This document shows, piece by piece, positions 23,636 to 30,718 of a stretch of 64,000 nt of DNA. Location: assembly GCF_003952505.1 (NCBI RefSeq), contig NZ_CP034450.1, positions 1,550,001 through 1,614,000 on the forward strand, in the 5' to 3' direction. Position 1 is the first letter of the stretch; every line of letters starts with the position of its first letter. The position numbers were made by a program, and so were the translations under genes. Below the pieces are notes generated by a model. That model did no database searches and had not been told where the DNA came from. It worked only from the letters and a program-made list of their open reading frames with translations. The DNA comes from Mesorhizobium sp. M4B.F.Ca.ET.058.02.1.1 (lineage in GTDB: Bacteria; Pseudomonadota; Alphaproteobacteria; Rhizobiales; Rhizobiaceae).

Positions 23636-23710
23636 TGCGAGCGAGGGCCGACGCAGATTGGCCGGCGCCCAAGAGCACAGGCCGATCGCGTTTTCAAACT
23701 TAGAGATATC

Positions 23711-23878
23711 CGCGTCGCCGGCAGTAGCTCGGCGGCGCGGTAGGCCCGGTTCCCGCCGCACCCGACGGAACCAAAGCTACCGAGGGTGGTTGATACCAGT
23801 CGTCCGCACCAGGCAGCGGCACGCGGACGCTTGGAAGAGTCCATCGCGCTTTCGCCCCAGGGAAGGAGAGCGTCATGC
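23711..23878 (+). repeat. Duplicated upstream module, copy 1
   Basis: The ~165-bp leader (cgcgtcgccggcagtagctcgg... cagtcgtccgcacc... cggacgcttggaagag ...gagagcgtcatgcgc) recurs at 25677-25844, and its last ~80 bp recur at 25326-25407. It includes a GGAAC promoter-like site and runs up to the start codon, so promoter and ribosome site were duplicated together with the gene. Confidence 0.75.
23767..23791 (+). promoter_or_regulatory. EcfG-type stress promoter in duplicated module
   Basis: GGAAC (23767-23771), 16 bases, GGTT (23788-23791). The same GGAAC...GGTT pair is kept in the second module copy at 25729 despite other changes. Confidence 0.55.
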
Positions 23879-24090
23879 GCTTTTCAGAACGCGCGCGTCC
23901 GTCTGTGGACGCACCAGCTTCCGCCACCTTGCAGCTAGGACAACGGGTAATCCGCAAGGACACTACCGAGCGTGGGATTGTGGTCGCTACCACCGACCAA
24001 ACAATAAAGGTGAAGTGGGATCGCGGTAGGACCAGCTACTTCCGCCGTGGCGCGGAAGGTAATGTTCTCCACGCGCCGCCCTCAGGATGA
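23875..24090 (+). CDS. 71-residue SH3/KOW-like small protein
   Basis: 'LQLGQRVIRKDTTERGIVVA' and 'TIKVKWDRGRTSYFRRG' form the alternating strands of a small SH3- or KOW-like barrel. ATG 23875 follows GGAAGGAGAG. It is followed after 12 bases by a helical gene. In the paralogous locus at 25841 the two are joined in one chain. The function is unknown. Confidence 0.65.
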   Translation: MRFSERARPSVDAPASATLQLGQRVIRKDTTERGIVVATTDQTIKVKWDRGRTSYFRRGAEGNVLHAPPSG

Positions 24091-24102
24091 CGGAGCTCGC
24101 GT

Positions 24103-24303
24103 ATGGCTTCCCCGACCTGTGTCAAATCGGATGATCTCGACATGCTGATCCAGGCATTGACGGACCATTGCCACGACTTTGGCATTTCCGCCGACGCCGA
24201 ACGAGATGATGTCGCGCGGCTTATGGTGGTGCTCTTCGTCAGCGGGATAGATGATGCCGCTGACATGAAGTTGGCTCTGGCCGCGTCTAGGCTTGTCCAC
24301 TAG
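24103..24303 (+). CDS. 66-residue helical small protein
   Basis: Core 'MLIQALTDHCHDFGISADAE' and 'DDVARLMVVLFVSGIDDAAD' form three amphipathic helices. It parallels the C-terminal half of the protein at 25841 almost residue for residue. Start at ATG 24103 after a GGAG. It is probably translated with the preceding gene. The function is unknown. Confidence 0.65.
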   Translation: MASPTCVKSDDLDMLIQALTDHCHDFGISADAERDDVARLMVVLFVSGIDDAADMKLALAASRLVH

Positions 24304-24329
24304 TTCACTGGCCTGTCCCCGTGGCGTTC

Positions 24330-24620
24330 TTACGAGACCGCCCTGATCGCCAGCGCAAAGCAAATCGCCAGTGGAAAGATCAAGCAGACAGCCATTATGA
24401 CAACCACGACATTGCCAAGGCGCTCCGTTCGCTGCTTGGCAAGGTCAGCGGCATCATCGTCACTCGAAATGAGATCAAGGATCGAAAAATCATCAGGGGT
24501 GGGAGCGTCGTTGGCGAGCCGACCTGCGATGTCAGGTAGGTCCGCTCTGCTCTGGACAAGGGTCACATTCGCCTCGCTGTCAAACGCCGCTTGCTGTTGG
24601 CAAAGCCAGGCGCCCACCAT
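24330..24620 (-). CDS. Small hypothetical protein with C-terminal membrane anchor
   Basis: About 96 residues from ATG 24620 (122 if ATG 24698 is used). An acidic soluble part ('DAPTPDDFSILDLISSDDDA') precedes one C-terminal hydrophobic segment (NVVVVIMAVCLIFPLAICFA). No strong ribosome site favours either start. It is convergent with the small helical gene. The function is unknown. Confidence 0.45.
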   Translation of the reverse strand: MVGAWLCQQQAAFDSEANVTLVQSRADLPDIAGRLANDAPTPDDFSILDLISSDDDAADLAKQRTERLGNVVVVIMAVCLIFPLAICFALAIRAVS

Positions 24621-24790
24621 GTTCGAAAGGTAAGCATGGCAGGCACCCAGGATGACCGACGACGGAGGGGGTCGAAATAATCGGCGGCCCCGCATCAATG
24701 TATTGGCAGTTTGTTGGTTGCCGCCTCCAGCCCTTTGCTGTTGTCGCTGCGACTTCAGTCGCAGCAGGCTTGCGACTGCAGTCCGCTGCC

Positions 24791-24816
24791 GGAACGAAAA
24801 GACATCAAGCCTCGTT
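24791..24816 (+). promoter_or_regulatory. EcfG-type stress promoter
   Basis: GGAAC (24791-24795), 17 bases, CGTT (24813-24816): exact consensus with the longer spacer. It is 27 bases from the next ATG. Confidence 0.65.
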
Positions 24817-24842
24817 TGCGGAGCATTCGGAGGATTTGCATC

Positions 24843-25064
24843 ATGAACCGGCGAGGTGTCTCCTCATCCGACTGCGAGGTCCTTCGGTGTGCCTTCGTAA
24901 AATCGGTCATCGAAGACGGAATTCCTGAAGATAAATGGGTGGCCCACGCCGCGTTTTTGATCCGCAGGCTTACCGGCAAAAACGATGTCGACCCGCGCGT
25001 GCTGGATTGGGTTTTGCGAAGCAGCAGCGTTCCCCAGCCCCGGGCGAAATGGCTCGAGGCTTAG
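24843..25064 (+). CDS. 73-residue hypothetical protein
   Basis: Starts MNRRGVSSSDCEVLRCAFVK and continues 'EDKWVAHAAFLIRRLTGKND' and 'LDWVLRSSS'. It is helical and soluble with two N-terminal Cys. It shares its pattern (E-x-L-x(3)-F ... V-x(5)-A) loosely with the proteins at 25404 and 26574. A perfect EcfG site lies just upstream. The function is unknown. Confidence 0.6.
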   Translation: MNRRGVSSSDCEVLRCAFVKSVIEDGIPEDKWVAHAAFLIRRLTGKNDVDPRVLDWVLRSSSVPQPRAKWLEA

Positions 25065-25403
25065 ACCTGGCGCTCGGGCCACGGTCGAAGGGTTTCAGAG
25101 GGGGTCGAAAAAGCCCGCCAGCAAGACCCAATGTCGGGGAACCGTGCAACGGGTCGTGCGTTTAGTCAGGTCCCAAAATCCCGTTGCCACCCATCCTTCA
25201 GATGGCAGCGGGCTTGCTGGATAGCCCGGTTCCCTAAACCCTGTCACTCCGTGCGAAACCGGGCTATTCGGTTCGACGCCGAATCGACTCGCTAACGTGA
25301 CATTGCAGGAATACAATTAACTTCGTCATCCGCACCCGACCGAGGCAAGCGGATGCTTGAAAGAGCAGATCACGCTTTCGCCCGGGTGGGGGAGGAAAGC
25401 GTC
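25065..25403. other. Intergenic region with partial third copy of the duplicated module
   Basis: No gene is supported. The last ~80 bp (from about 25326) align with the end of the 23.7-kb and 25.7-kb modules: gtcatccgcaccc, cggatgcttgaaagag, gctttcgccc. No clear GGAAC site is present in this copy; the nearest is GGAAT. Confidence 0.5.
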
Positions 25404-25625
25404 ATGGCTTTCAAAAAATACAGCAGCATATTCACGCCTGTCGATCTGGAGATCATCCAGAACGTTTTTGACCAGCTTTGCAGCGAGCGCCGTCTGGCCC
25501 TTAAGGACCGGGAACAGAGGGAGCAGCTTGCCAACGAAGTCATCCAAGCGTTCGAGAACGGCATCTCAGACGAAGTGGCGTTGCGCCGGTTGTTTTCAAA
25601 ACGCCGCAGGGCCATGGCCGAGTGA
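25404..25625 (+). CDS. 73-residue hypothetical protein
   Basis: 'FTPVDLEIIQNVFDQLCSER' and 'QREQLANEVIQAFENGISDE' followed by a basic end. The pattern D-x(3)-[IL]-Q-x-V-[FY]-D-x-x-C ... [IV]-[MQ]-x-[AI]-F-x-x-G-[IV]-S-D-E is shared with the protein at 26574, so the two are paralogues. ATG 25404 follows GGGGGAGG. Soluble and helical. The function is unknown. Confidence 0.65.
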   Translation: MAFKKYSSIFTPVDLEIIQNVFDQLCSERRLALKDREQREQLANEVIQAFENGISDEVALRRLFSKRRRAMAE

Positions 25626-25676
25626 ATGCTCGGAGGCGGCGGCGTCACCGACCTCGTCCCGGGCTGGGAGCCAATA

Positions 25677-25844
25677 CGCGTCGCCGCAATAGCTCGGCGG
25701 TGCGGTAGGCTCGTACCCGACGCCCCACGGAACCAAAGCCGCCCGCTAGCGGTTAACACCAGTCGTCCGCACCCAACCGAGGCACACGGACGCTTGGAAG
25801 AGTAGATCGCGCTTTCCCCCGACTGAGGAAGAAGAGAGTCATGC
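25677..25844 (+). repeat. Duplicated upstream module, copy 2
   Basis: Counterpart of 23711-23878: cgcgtcgccgcaatagctcggcggtgcggtagg through ccagtcgtccgcaccc and cacggacgcttggaagag to gagagtcatgcgc. The order of blocks is the same and divergence is moderate, so the duplication is not recent. Confidence 0.75.
25729..25754 (+). promoter_or_regulatory. EcfG-type stress promoter in duplicated module
   Basis: GGAAC (25729-25733), 17 bases, GGTT (25751-25754). Conserved in position relative to the 23.77-kb copy, though the spacer has gained one base. Confidence 0.55.
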
Positions 25845-26185
25845 GCTCACGACACTGGAGTCGCCAGAAGGACGCGCCAGCCTCCACCTCCTTGCAGCCA
25901 GGACTGCGGGTAATCCGCAAAAAGGGCGTAGAGAACGGCACGGTCGTCGAGGCTAATCCCGGCCAAATCGACCGAGGCGCGCCGGCTTCCTCGACTTACA
26001 TCAGTTCGGACGATCGTCACATGCTGACCCAGGCATTGACGAAGCATTGCCACGACTATGGCATTTCCGCCGACGCCGAGCGTAACGATGTCGCCCGGCT
26101 GATGATGGTGCTTTTCGTCAGAGGGATCGTCAATGCCGCTGACATGGAAGCGGCTCTGGCCGCTTCGAGGCGGCTCGTTCACTAG
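25841..26185 (+). CDS. Fused paralogue of the 23875 and 24103 proteins
   Basis: A 114-residue chain. Residues 1-43 ('LQPGLRVIRKKGVENGTVVE') match the first half of the SH3-like protein at 23875. Residues 55-114 ('MLTQALTKHCHDYGISADAE', 'NDVARLMMVLFVRGI') match the helical protein at 24103. The rest of the barrel is missing, so an in-frame deletion has joined the two genes, with a short shared DRG near the joint. The barrel half may therefore be non-functional, while the helical half is fully kept. Confidence 0.7.
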   Translation: MRSRHWSRQKDAPASTSLQPGLRVIRKKGVENGTVVEANPGQIDRGAPASSTYISSDDRHMLTQALTKHCHDYGISADAERNDVARLMMVLFVRGIVNAADMEAALAASRRLVH

Positions 26186-26187
26186 GC

Positions 26188-26414
26188 CTACTTCACCGGC
26201 CCCGTCCCGTTCCACCGGATGAACGCCACTTCCTTGCCGGTGACCTCTCGCACGTCTTCAACAGCGCCTCATGCAAAAGCTGGAGCGAGCGGTAGTGATC
26301 GCATTGCGGCGAGATCAGCGGGCCGACGATGCTCTTGTGCAGCGCCTCCGCCGCCTGCAGGAAGAGCTCCAAATCCGAACCGGATAGCTGCCTGGGTTTT
26401 TTGCGCCTGACCAT
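26188..26414 (-). pseudogene. Small hypothetical gene, frameshifted near its 3' end
   Basis: From ATG 26414 (after GGAGGG) the protein reads MVRRKKPRQLSGSDLELFLQ to 'HYRSLQLLHEALLKT', then the frame gives an Arg/Ser-rich tail to 26193. In the alternative frame the continuation 'VREVTGKEVAFIRWNGTGPV' to a stop at 26188-26190 is far more protein-like. One base is apparently missing near 26253. The core resembles small rhizobial hypotheticals and has no known function. Confidence 0.6.
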
Positions 26415-26573
26415 TGCGATCCCTCCGAGCATCGCCGCATCTAGGATAATAATCCTATATGACTCAATGGCTGTAAAGAGGGCGGATATGGCGGAGCGGT
26501 TACGCTGCGGAATGCCCCAGCTCAGGTCGCCCAGCTCGGGCGCAGCCTCGCTGCAGGATTTCAAGGAAGACCA

Positions 26574-26771
26574 TCAGAATTCGCGCTTGAGAAGTTGAAG
26601 AAGGGACTCCTCGTCCGATACGCCGCTGGCGAAAATATCCATTATCTGCGCGGCCAAAGTATTCGCCTCGCGGGTGCCCGGCAAAATATCGAGGTCCTGG
26701 CAGCTGCGATCATAGACCCTCTGCAGGAGGGCCATATCCTCCGGGTAAGCAACGCCGCTGGTTTTGAACAT
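26574..26771 (-). CDS. 65-residue hypothetical protein, paralogue of 25404
   Basis: 'YPEDMALLQRVYDRSCQDLD' and 'NTLAAQIMDIFASGVSDEES' share spacing and key residues with the protein at 25404. ATG 26771 follows GGGAGGAGCG. Soluble and helical. The function is unknown. It lies in the stress island but shows no clear GGAAC promoter of its own. Confidence 0.6.
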   Translation of the reverse strand: MFKTSGVAYPEDMALLQRVYDRSCQDLDILPGTREANTLAAQIMDIFASGVSDEESLLQLLKREF

Positions 26772-27174
26772 CGCTCCTCCCGCATGCTGGGGCGGAAGCG
26801 CGCTTTTCGCTTACTGTCGGCGATGCCCTTGTCAATTACCGCCGATGATAGAGCATAGGTCGGCTGAGGGCCGCAGCACTACAACAAATGATAGAGCAGA
26901 CCGGACATCGGCCCTCTGCGCAGTCCGGTCAGACTTCAGTCCAACTTCCGGATTCCCTTGGCCCCGAGTTGCCCCGCTGACCTTGCGCCGGCGATGCCCG
27001 TTCTCGAAGGGTTGGCGATCCGGCTGGCAGAGGTCTGTGCAGCCGCGATGGCCGAGCGCAATGCCTCCATGGAACCAGTTCCGTCTCCCTCAGTTCCATT
27101 AGGACATCCCTGCGGGTTGGCGGCCAATGGCCTGGCTGTCCAGGATCTGCAGGACAGACTTGCCGGAGGAACCG
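26772..27174. other. Intergenic region before the DESFPASDPP-type gene
   Basis: No gene is supported, although short frames exist. It contains an EcfG-type site at 27071-27095 and two copies of the short phrase gatagagca (near 26848 and 26890). Confidence 0.35.
27071..27095 (+). promoter_or_regulatory. EcfG-type stress promoter
   Basis: GGAAC (27071-27075), 18 bases, TT (27094-27095); quartet AGTT. About 80 bases before the next start. Confidence 0.45.
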
Positions 27175-27669
27175 ATGTCGCTGCATAGCCTTCATCCCGA
27201 ACATGTCGATGAAACCCGCATGAATGCCTATTCGACCTTCGCCCCTGCCCTCCTCAATTCGCTGGCGCAGCGGCTGGCCCGTTGCCAGGGAGCGAAGGAA
27301 CTGGCGGAAGTGGAGAAGTCGCTCATCCGCCTTGTCGAGGACGCCGCCGTCGCCGCGCCGCAGGCCGAGGCGATGAAGGAGTTCGCGATCGAACTGGTGG
27401 TTTCGACGATGAAGAATGTCCGCGACCACCCCGACTCCAAAAGCGATCTTGAGGAGATCGGCGGCCGCCGCACGCAGGGCCGTTCCGAAAATCCGGACAC
27501 GCTCGACGAGCAGTTGGATGCCGGCTTGGAAGACAGTTTTCCAGCCAGCGATCCGCCGGCCGTGGTCTCAACCGCCATTTCCGGCGGCGCCAAGGAGATC
27601 GTCGGCACCGACGAGGTGCTGCGGCGCAAGAAGGAGGCTGCCGCCCGGAAGACGGAGAACAACGAATAG
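27175..27669 (+). CDS. Stress-type hypothetical with DSFPASDPP motif
   Basis: A 164-residue protein. The N-terminal ~85 residues are helical ('LLNSLAQRLARCQGAKELAE'). The C-terminal part has the widely recurring 'LEDSFPASDPPAVV' motif, found in many small bacterial stress proteins, and a charged Lys/Glu end. ATG 27175 follows GGAGG. A candidate EcfG site is upstream. The molecular role is unknown. Confidence 0.65.
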   Translation: MSLHSLHPEHVDETRMNAYSTFAPALLNSLAQRLARCQGAKELAEVEKSLIRLVEDAAVAAPQAEAMKEFAIELVVSTMKNVRDHPDSKSDLEEIGGRRTQGRSENPDTLDEQLDAGLEDSFPASDPPAVVSTAISGGAKEIVGTDEVLRRKKEAAARKTENNE

Positions 27670-27778
27670 CCTCTCCGGAATTGGGTCAAGACGAAGCGAT
27701 ACGGCGGTTCAGCGTTGCTTGCCGGCTCGGTCGACCTGCCGGGCCTCGTTGCAATAAGCCGGCGCGGGCAAAGTTCCG

Positions 27779-27803
27779 GGAACCTGACGCTTCGCGAAGG
27801 GTT
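27779..27803 (+). promoter_or_regulatory. EcfG-type stress promoter
   Basis: GGAAC (27779-27783), 16 bases, GGTT (27800-27803), the same pair as in the duplicated modules. It is 27 bases from the next ATG. Confidence 0.55.
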
Positions 27804-27829
27804 CTCCTCCTAACAGGAAGGAGCACGCA

Positions 27830-28060
27830 ATGAACAAGGACACTCGCGACACTGGCGCCGTTCCGCGGCGGCCCGGCGCGGGCCATGCTCCCGAGGCGAC
27901 GGCCGGGTTACCCACCAAAGGCGGCGACGACCCACTGGTGCGGTTCCTGGCGGAGAACACCGACCTCTCTCCGAAACAGGCTCGGGAACTCATCCGCGAG
28001 CACGGCCACGACCGTGAGCAGCTTCTGAAAATCGCGCGCACGATGAAGGCCGAGGGCTGA
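27830..28060 (+). CDS. Small hypothetical with UBA/DUF3606-like helices
   Basis: A 76-residue protein: disordered Pro/Gly-rich N-terminus, then 'TDLSPKQARELIREHGHDRE' and 'LLKIARTMKAEG', a compact helical unit resembling small DUF3606-like domains. ATG 27830 has AGGAAGGAG upstream and a GGAAC site before that. The function is unknown. Confidence 0.6.
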   Translation: MNKDTRDTGAVPRRPGAGHAPEATAGLPTKGGDDPLVRFLAENTDLSPKQARELIREHGHDREQLLKIARTMKAEG

Positions 28061-28097
28061 GATCGGGCGAGATCAAGCAATGCAAGGAAACACGAAA

Positions 28098-28580
28098 ATG
28101 AGCATGCTGTACCGCGCGGCCAGGATCGCGGAAGAGGCGCATCGGTCTCAAACCGACAAGACCGGCCGCCCCTATATCGAGCATTGCCGGCGCGTCGCCG
28201 ATCAGGTCGAGACGCTCGATCAGAAGATAGTTGCCTATCTGCATGACGTCGTCGAAAAGGGCGAAGGCTGGACCTTCGGCAGGCTGCGGACGGCGGGCTT
28301 CGGCCCACCTGTCGTCGCCGCCGTCGATGCCCTGACGCGAAGGCTTGACGAAACAGAGCACGGGTTTCTGTGCCGCGCCGCCTCGAACCGGCTTGCCCTG
28401 CCGGTCAAGCGCGCCGACTTGAACGACAATCTCTGGCAAGCGCGCGAAGCCGGTGTCTCGACCGCGAAATATGAAAGCGGCCTGCGCGCGCTCAACCGGC
28501 TTCGAACAGGTGAGTCGCCGAGCAGACGTGGCGGGACAAGGGCGACCGCCGCGAGGCACAGCGCCAGCCGTTCCCTTTGA
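28098..28580 (+). CDS. HD-domain protein, short RelA/SpoT-hydrolase-like
   Basis: About 160 residues. 'AARIAEEAHRSQTDKTGRPY', 'IEHCRRVADQV', 'AYLHDVVEKGEGWT' follow the HD phosphohydrolase pattern of ppGpp hydrolase domains (H...HD...). Helix 'AAVDALTRRLDETEHGFLCR' and 'VKRADLNDNLW' carry later conserved Asp residues. No synthetase or TGS domain is present. It may act as a small alarmone hydrolase (Mesh1-like), though family assignment is by motif only. Start by AAGGA at 28098; ATG 28080 is possible. The Arg/Ser-rich C-terminus may reflect a frame drift. Confidence 0.7.
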   Translation: MSMLYRAARIAEEAHRSQTDKTGRPYIEHCRRVADQVETLDQKIVAYLHDVVEKGEGWTFGRLRTAGFGPPVVAAVDALTRRLDETEHGFLCRAASNRLALPVKRADLNDNLWQAREAGVSTAKYESGLRALNRLRTGESPSRRGGTRATAARHSASRSL

Positions 28581-28603
28581 CCAACTGCGAATGGAGAAGA
28601 AAA

Positions 28604-28912
28604 ATGCCACGCGGAGACAAGTCGAAATACACCGACAAGCAGGAGCGCAAGGCGGATCATATCGCCGAAGGATACGAGCACCGCGGCGTGTCCGAGAAGG
28701 AGGCCGAGCGCCGCGCCTGGGCGACCGTCAACAAGGACGATGGCGGCGGCAAGAAGGAAGGCGGCTCGGGGCACGGCAAGCACACCGGCAACCCGGCCGC
28801 GCACAAGGGCGGCAGGATGGGCGGCAAGGCCTCGGCCTCACGGTCCGCGGCCAGCCGGTCGGCATCGGCGAAGAAGGCGGCGGCGACCCGCAAGAGCCAC
28901 ACGCATCATTGA
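28604..28912 (+). CDS. Small basic 'plasmid stabilization'-type protein
   Basis: A 102-residue basic protein. The N-terminal half 'DKSKYTDKQERKADHIAEGY' and 'RGVSEKEAERRAWATVNKDD' is the signature of a small family often labelled plasmid stabilisation protein. A Gly/Lys/Ser-rich tail follows ('GGSGHGKHTGNPAAHKGG'). It is probably DNA-associated or disordered, and common in stress islands. ATG 28604 follows GGAGAAG. Confidence 0.7.
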   Translation: MPRGDKSKYTDKQERKADHIAEGYEHRGVSEKEAERRAWATVNKDDGGGKKEGGSGHGKHTGNPAAHKGGRMGGKASASRSAASRSASAKKAAATRKSHTHH

Positions 28913-28924
28913 GTGACGCGGGCC

Positions 28925-28957
28925 TCTTCCTTCTCCCCTTGTGGGAGAAGGGGGAGG
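28925..28957. repeat. REP-like palindrome
   Basis: ccttctccccttgtgggagaaggggg, same family as at 5.6 and 11.5 kb. It lies between convergent genes and can act as terminator for both. Confidence 0.7.
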
Positions 28958-28959
28958 CA

Positions 28960-29418
28960 CTAAAGCGGCATCTCCGAGGTCTGCTTGATGGTCTGGCTGG
29001 GAACCTCGGTCTTGACGTTCTGCACGCCCTTGATGCGGCTCAGATGCTCCGACTGGAAGCGGCGGTATTCGTCGATGCCGGCGGCCACCACGCGCACCAT
29101 GGCGTCGCAGTCGCCGAGCATCAGATAGCACTCCATCACCTCTGGCAGCTTGGCCGCCTCGGCGGCGAAATGCTCGATCGTGTCCTCGTCCTGCTGCTTC
29201 AGCCAGATGCGGGTGAAGAAGGTGTGGCCGCGGCCGACCTTGGCCGGGTTGAGCACGGCAACGTAGCGGTCGATGACGCCGGCCTCTTCCAGAAGCTTGA
29301 CCCTTCTCAGGCATGGCGACGGCGACAGGCCGATTTCCCGCGCCAGATCGTTGTTGGCCATGCGCCCGTCGCGCTGCAGGGCGCGCAGGATGCGCTTGTC
29401 GATCTCATCCAGCTTCAT
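28960..29418 (-). CDS. Lrp/AsnC-family regulator of azlCD
   Basis: A 152-residue regulator: winged helix 'DEIDKRILRALQRDGRMANN' / 'GLSPSPCLRRVKLLEEAGVI' and RAM domain 'CYLMLGDCDAMVRVVAAGID'. Normal length. It is divergent from azlC and azlD, like AzlB (an Lrp-type protein) of Bacillus, which controls azlCD. A near-perfect inverted repeat sits between them. Likely effectors are branched-chain amino acids. Confidence 0.9.
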   Translation of the reverse strand: MKLDEIDKRILRALQRDGRMANNDLAREIGLSPSPCLRRVKLLEEAGVIDRYVAVLNPAKVGRGHTFFTRIWLKQQDEDTIEHFAAEAAKLPEVMECYLMLGDCDAMVRVVAAGIDEYRRFQSEHLSRIKGVQNVKTEVPSQTIKQTSEMPL

Positions 29419-29459
29419 GGCTCAAGATTCCATCTTTCTTTCTGATTTCGATATCCAAT

Positions 29460-29481
29460 GCCAATTTCTCTCAGAAATGGC
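29460..29481. promoter_or_regulatory. Candidate Lrp operator upstream of azlC
   Basis: gccaatttct...agaaatggc: an inverted repeat with one bulged base and centre ctc. It lies in the AT-rich gap between the divergent regulator and azlC, the normal place for an Lrp-type site. Confidence 0.45.
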
Positions 29482-29607
29482 GAATCTTCGCAACCAAATT
29501 GCTTGGCATTTCGCCTATGCTTACCGGCAGATAAGTCATCGACAGCGAATGGTTCGGACGCAGGCGGCCGCAAGGCGCGCCCGACCTCGTTCGCCCAAAG
29601 GAGACCC

Positions 29608-30354
29608 ATGAGCATCTCGCAAGCAAGCCTGACCCTGGACGAGGCGCCCTACCGTCGGCCGTCCGAATTCCGGCGTGGCGTGGCCGCGTCGACGCCGGTG
29701 CTGCTCGGCATCATTCCCTATGCGTTGGTGCTCGGCGCACAGGCTGCGCAGAAGGGCCTCAGCGTCGTCGAGGTTCCGCTGATGACCGGCATGAACTTCG
29801 CCGGCGGCTCCGAGTTCGCGGCGATCCAGCTCTGGACCTCGCCGCCGCACATCCTGTTGATCGCTGCCATCACCCTGCTGGTCAACAGCCGCCATTTCCT
29901 GATGGGGGCCGCGCTTGCACCGTTCCTCGGTCACTTGCCGCGGCGCAAGGTGTTTCCGGCGCTGTTCGTGATGTGCGACGAGAGCTGGGCGCTGGGGCTG
30001 GCGGATGCGAGGCAACGCGCCGCGGCCGGCCTGAACCCGGCCTTCAGCCTGCCCTATTATGCCGGCGCCGCCCTGCCCTTCTACCTCGCCTGGGTGGTGT
30101 TCACCACCGCCGGCGCGGCACTCGGCCCAGTGCTCGGCAATGTCGAGGATTACGGCTTCGCCATGGCCTTCCCGGCCGTTTTCCTGGTGCTGATGCGCGG
30201 CATGTGGACGGGTTTTGCCGCGGCGCGGCCGTGGCTGGTCAGCCTGGTGGTGGCCGCCTTGACCTACCTCATCGTTCCCGGCGCCTGGTATGTGGCGGCC
30301 GGCGCGCTCTCCGGGCTGGTCTCGGCCTGGCTGTTTTCGGGAGACGAAGCATGA
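29608..30354 (+). CDS. azlC: AzlC-family amino-acid exporter subunit
   Basis: A 248-residue inner-membrane protein with about seven hydrophobic helices. Family motifs: 'FRRGVAASTPVLLGIIPYAL' at the N-terminus, 'MTGMNFAGGSEFAAIQLW' and 'LLVNSRHFLMGAALAPFL'. With AzlD it forms a branched-chain amino-acid (or analogue) exporter. ATG 29608 follows AAGGAG. It overlaps azlD by 4 bases (ATGA). Confidence 0.93.
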   Translation: MSISQASLTLDEAPYRRPSEFRRGVAASTPVLLGIIPYALVLGAQAAQKGLSVVEVPLMTGMNFAGGSEFAAIQLWTSPPHILLIAAITLLVNSRHFLMGAALAPFLGHLPRRKVFPALFVMCDESWALGLADARQRAAAGLNPAFSLPYYAGAALPFYLAWVVFTTAGAALGPVLGNVEDYGFAMAFPAVFLVLMRGMWTGFAAARPWLVSLVVAALTYLIVPGAWYVAAGALSGLVSAWLFSGDEA

Positions 30355-30650
30355 TCGATCCGGCAAACGTGTTGGCCATCGTGCTGATGGCCAGCGTCAC
30401 TTATCTGACCAGGATCGGCGGCTATGTCGTGCTGCGCAACCGAACGCTTAGCCGCCGCGCCACGGCGGTGATGGAAGCCGCGCCCGGCTGCGTGCTTATC
30501 TCGGTCATCGCGCCGGACTTCGTCTCCAAAAATCCGGCCGACCTGGCGGCGCTCGCCATCACCGTGCTCGCGGCGACGAGGCTGTCGATGCTGCCGACCG
30601 TGGTGATCGGCGTGGCTTCGGCCGGAGTGCTGCGGCATTGGATAGGGTAG
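30351..30650 (+). CDS. azlD: AzlD-family exporter partner
   Basis: A 99-residue membrane protein with three to four helices ('LAIVLMASVTYLTRIGGYVV', 'AAPGCVLISVIAPDFVS', 'LAALAITVLAATRLSMLPTV'). The 'TYLTRIGGY' motif is diagnostic for AzlD. Its start overlaps the azlC stop, so the two are translationally coupled. Confidence 0.92.
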   Translation: MIDPANVLAIVLMASVTYLTRIGGYVVLRNRTLSRRATAVMEAAPGCVLISVIAPDFVSKNPADLAALAITVLAATRLSMLPTVVIGVASAGVLRHWIG

Positions 30651-30675
30651 GATGGGTGCCGGCGTCGGAGCTGCC

Positions 30676-30699
30676 GATCTCCCCCGCGCGGGGGAGATC
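30676..30699. terminator. Bidirectional hairpin terminator
   Basis: A perfect palindrome gatctccccc-gcgc-gggggagatc between convergent azlD and the acidic secreted protein gene. It lacks a clear T-tract but forms a very stable hairpin on both strands. Confidence 0.6.
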
Positions 30700-30718
30700 G
30701 CGGTGTCAGCGCGGCGGC

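Noticed and set aside
26188-26414. Accepting the Arg/Ser-rich C-terminus of the small minus-strand gene as natural
   Set aside because: The alternative frame gives a regular, protein-like end, so a one-base deletion is the simpler reading.
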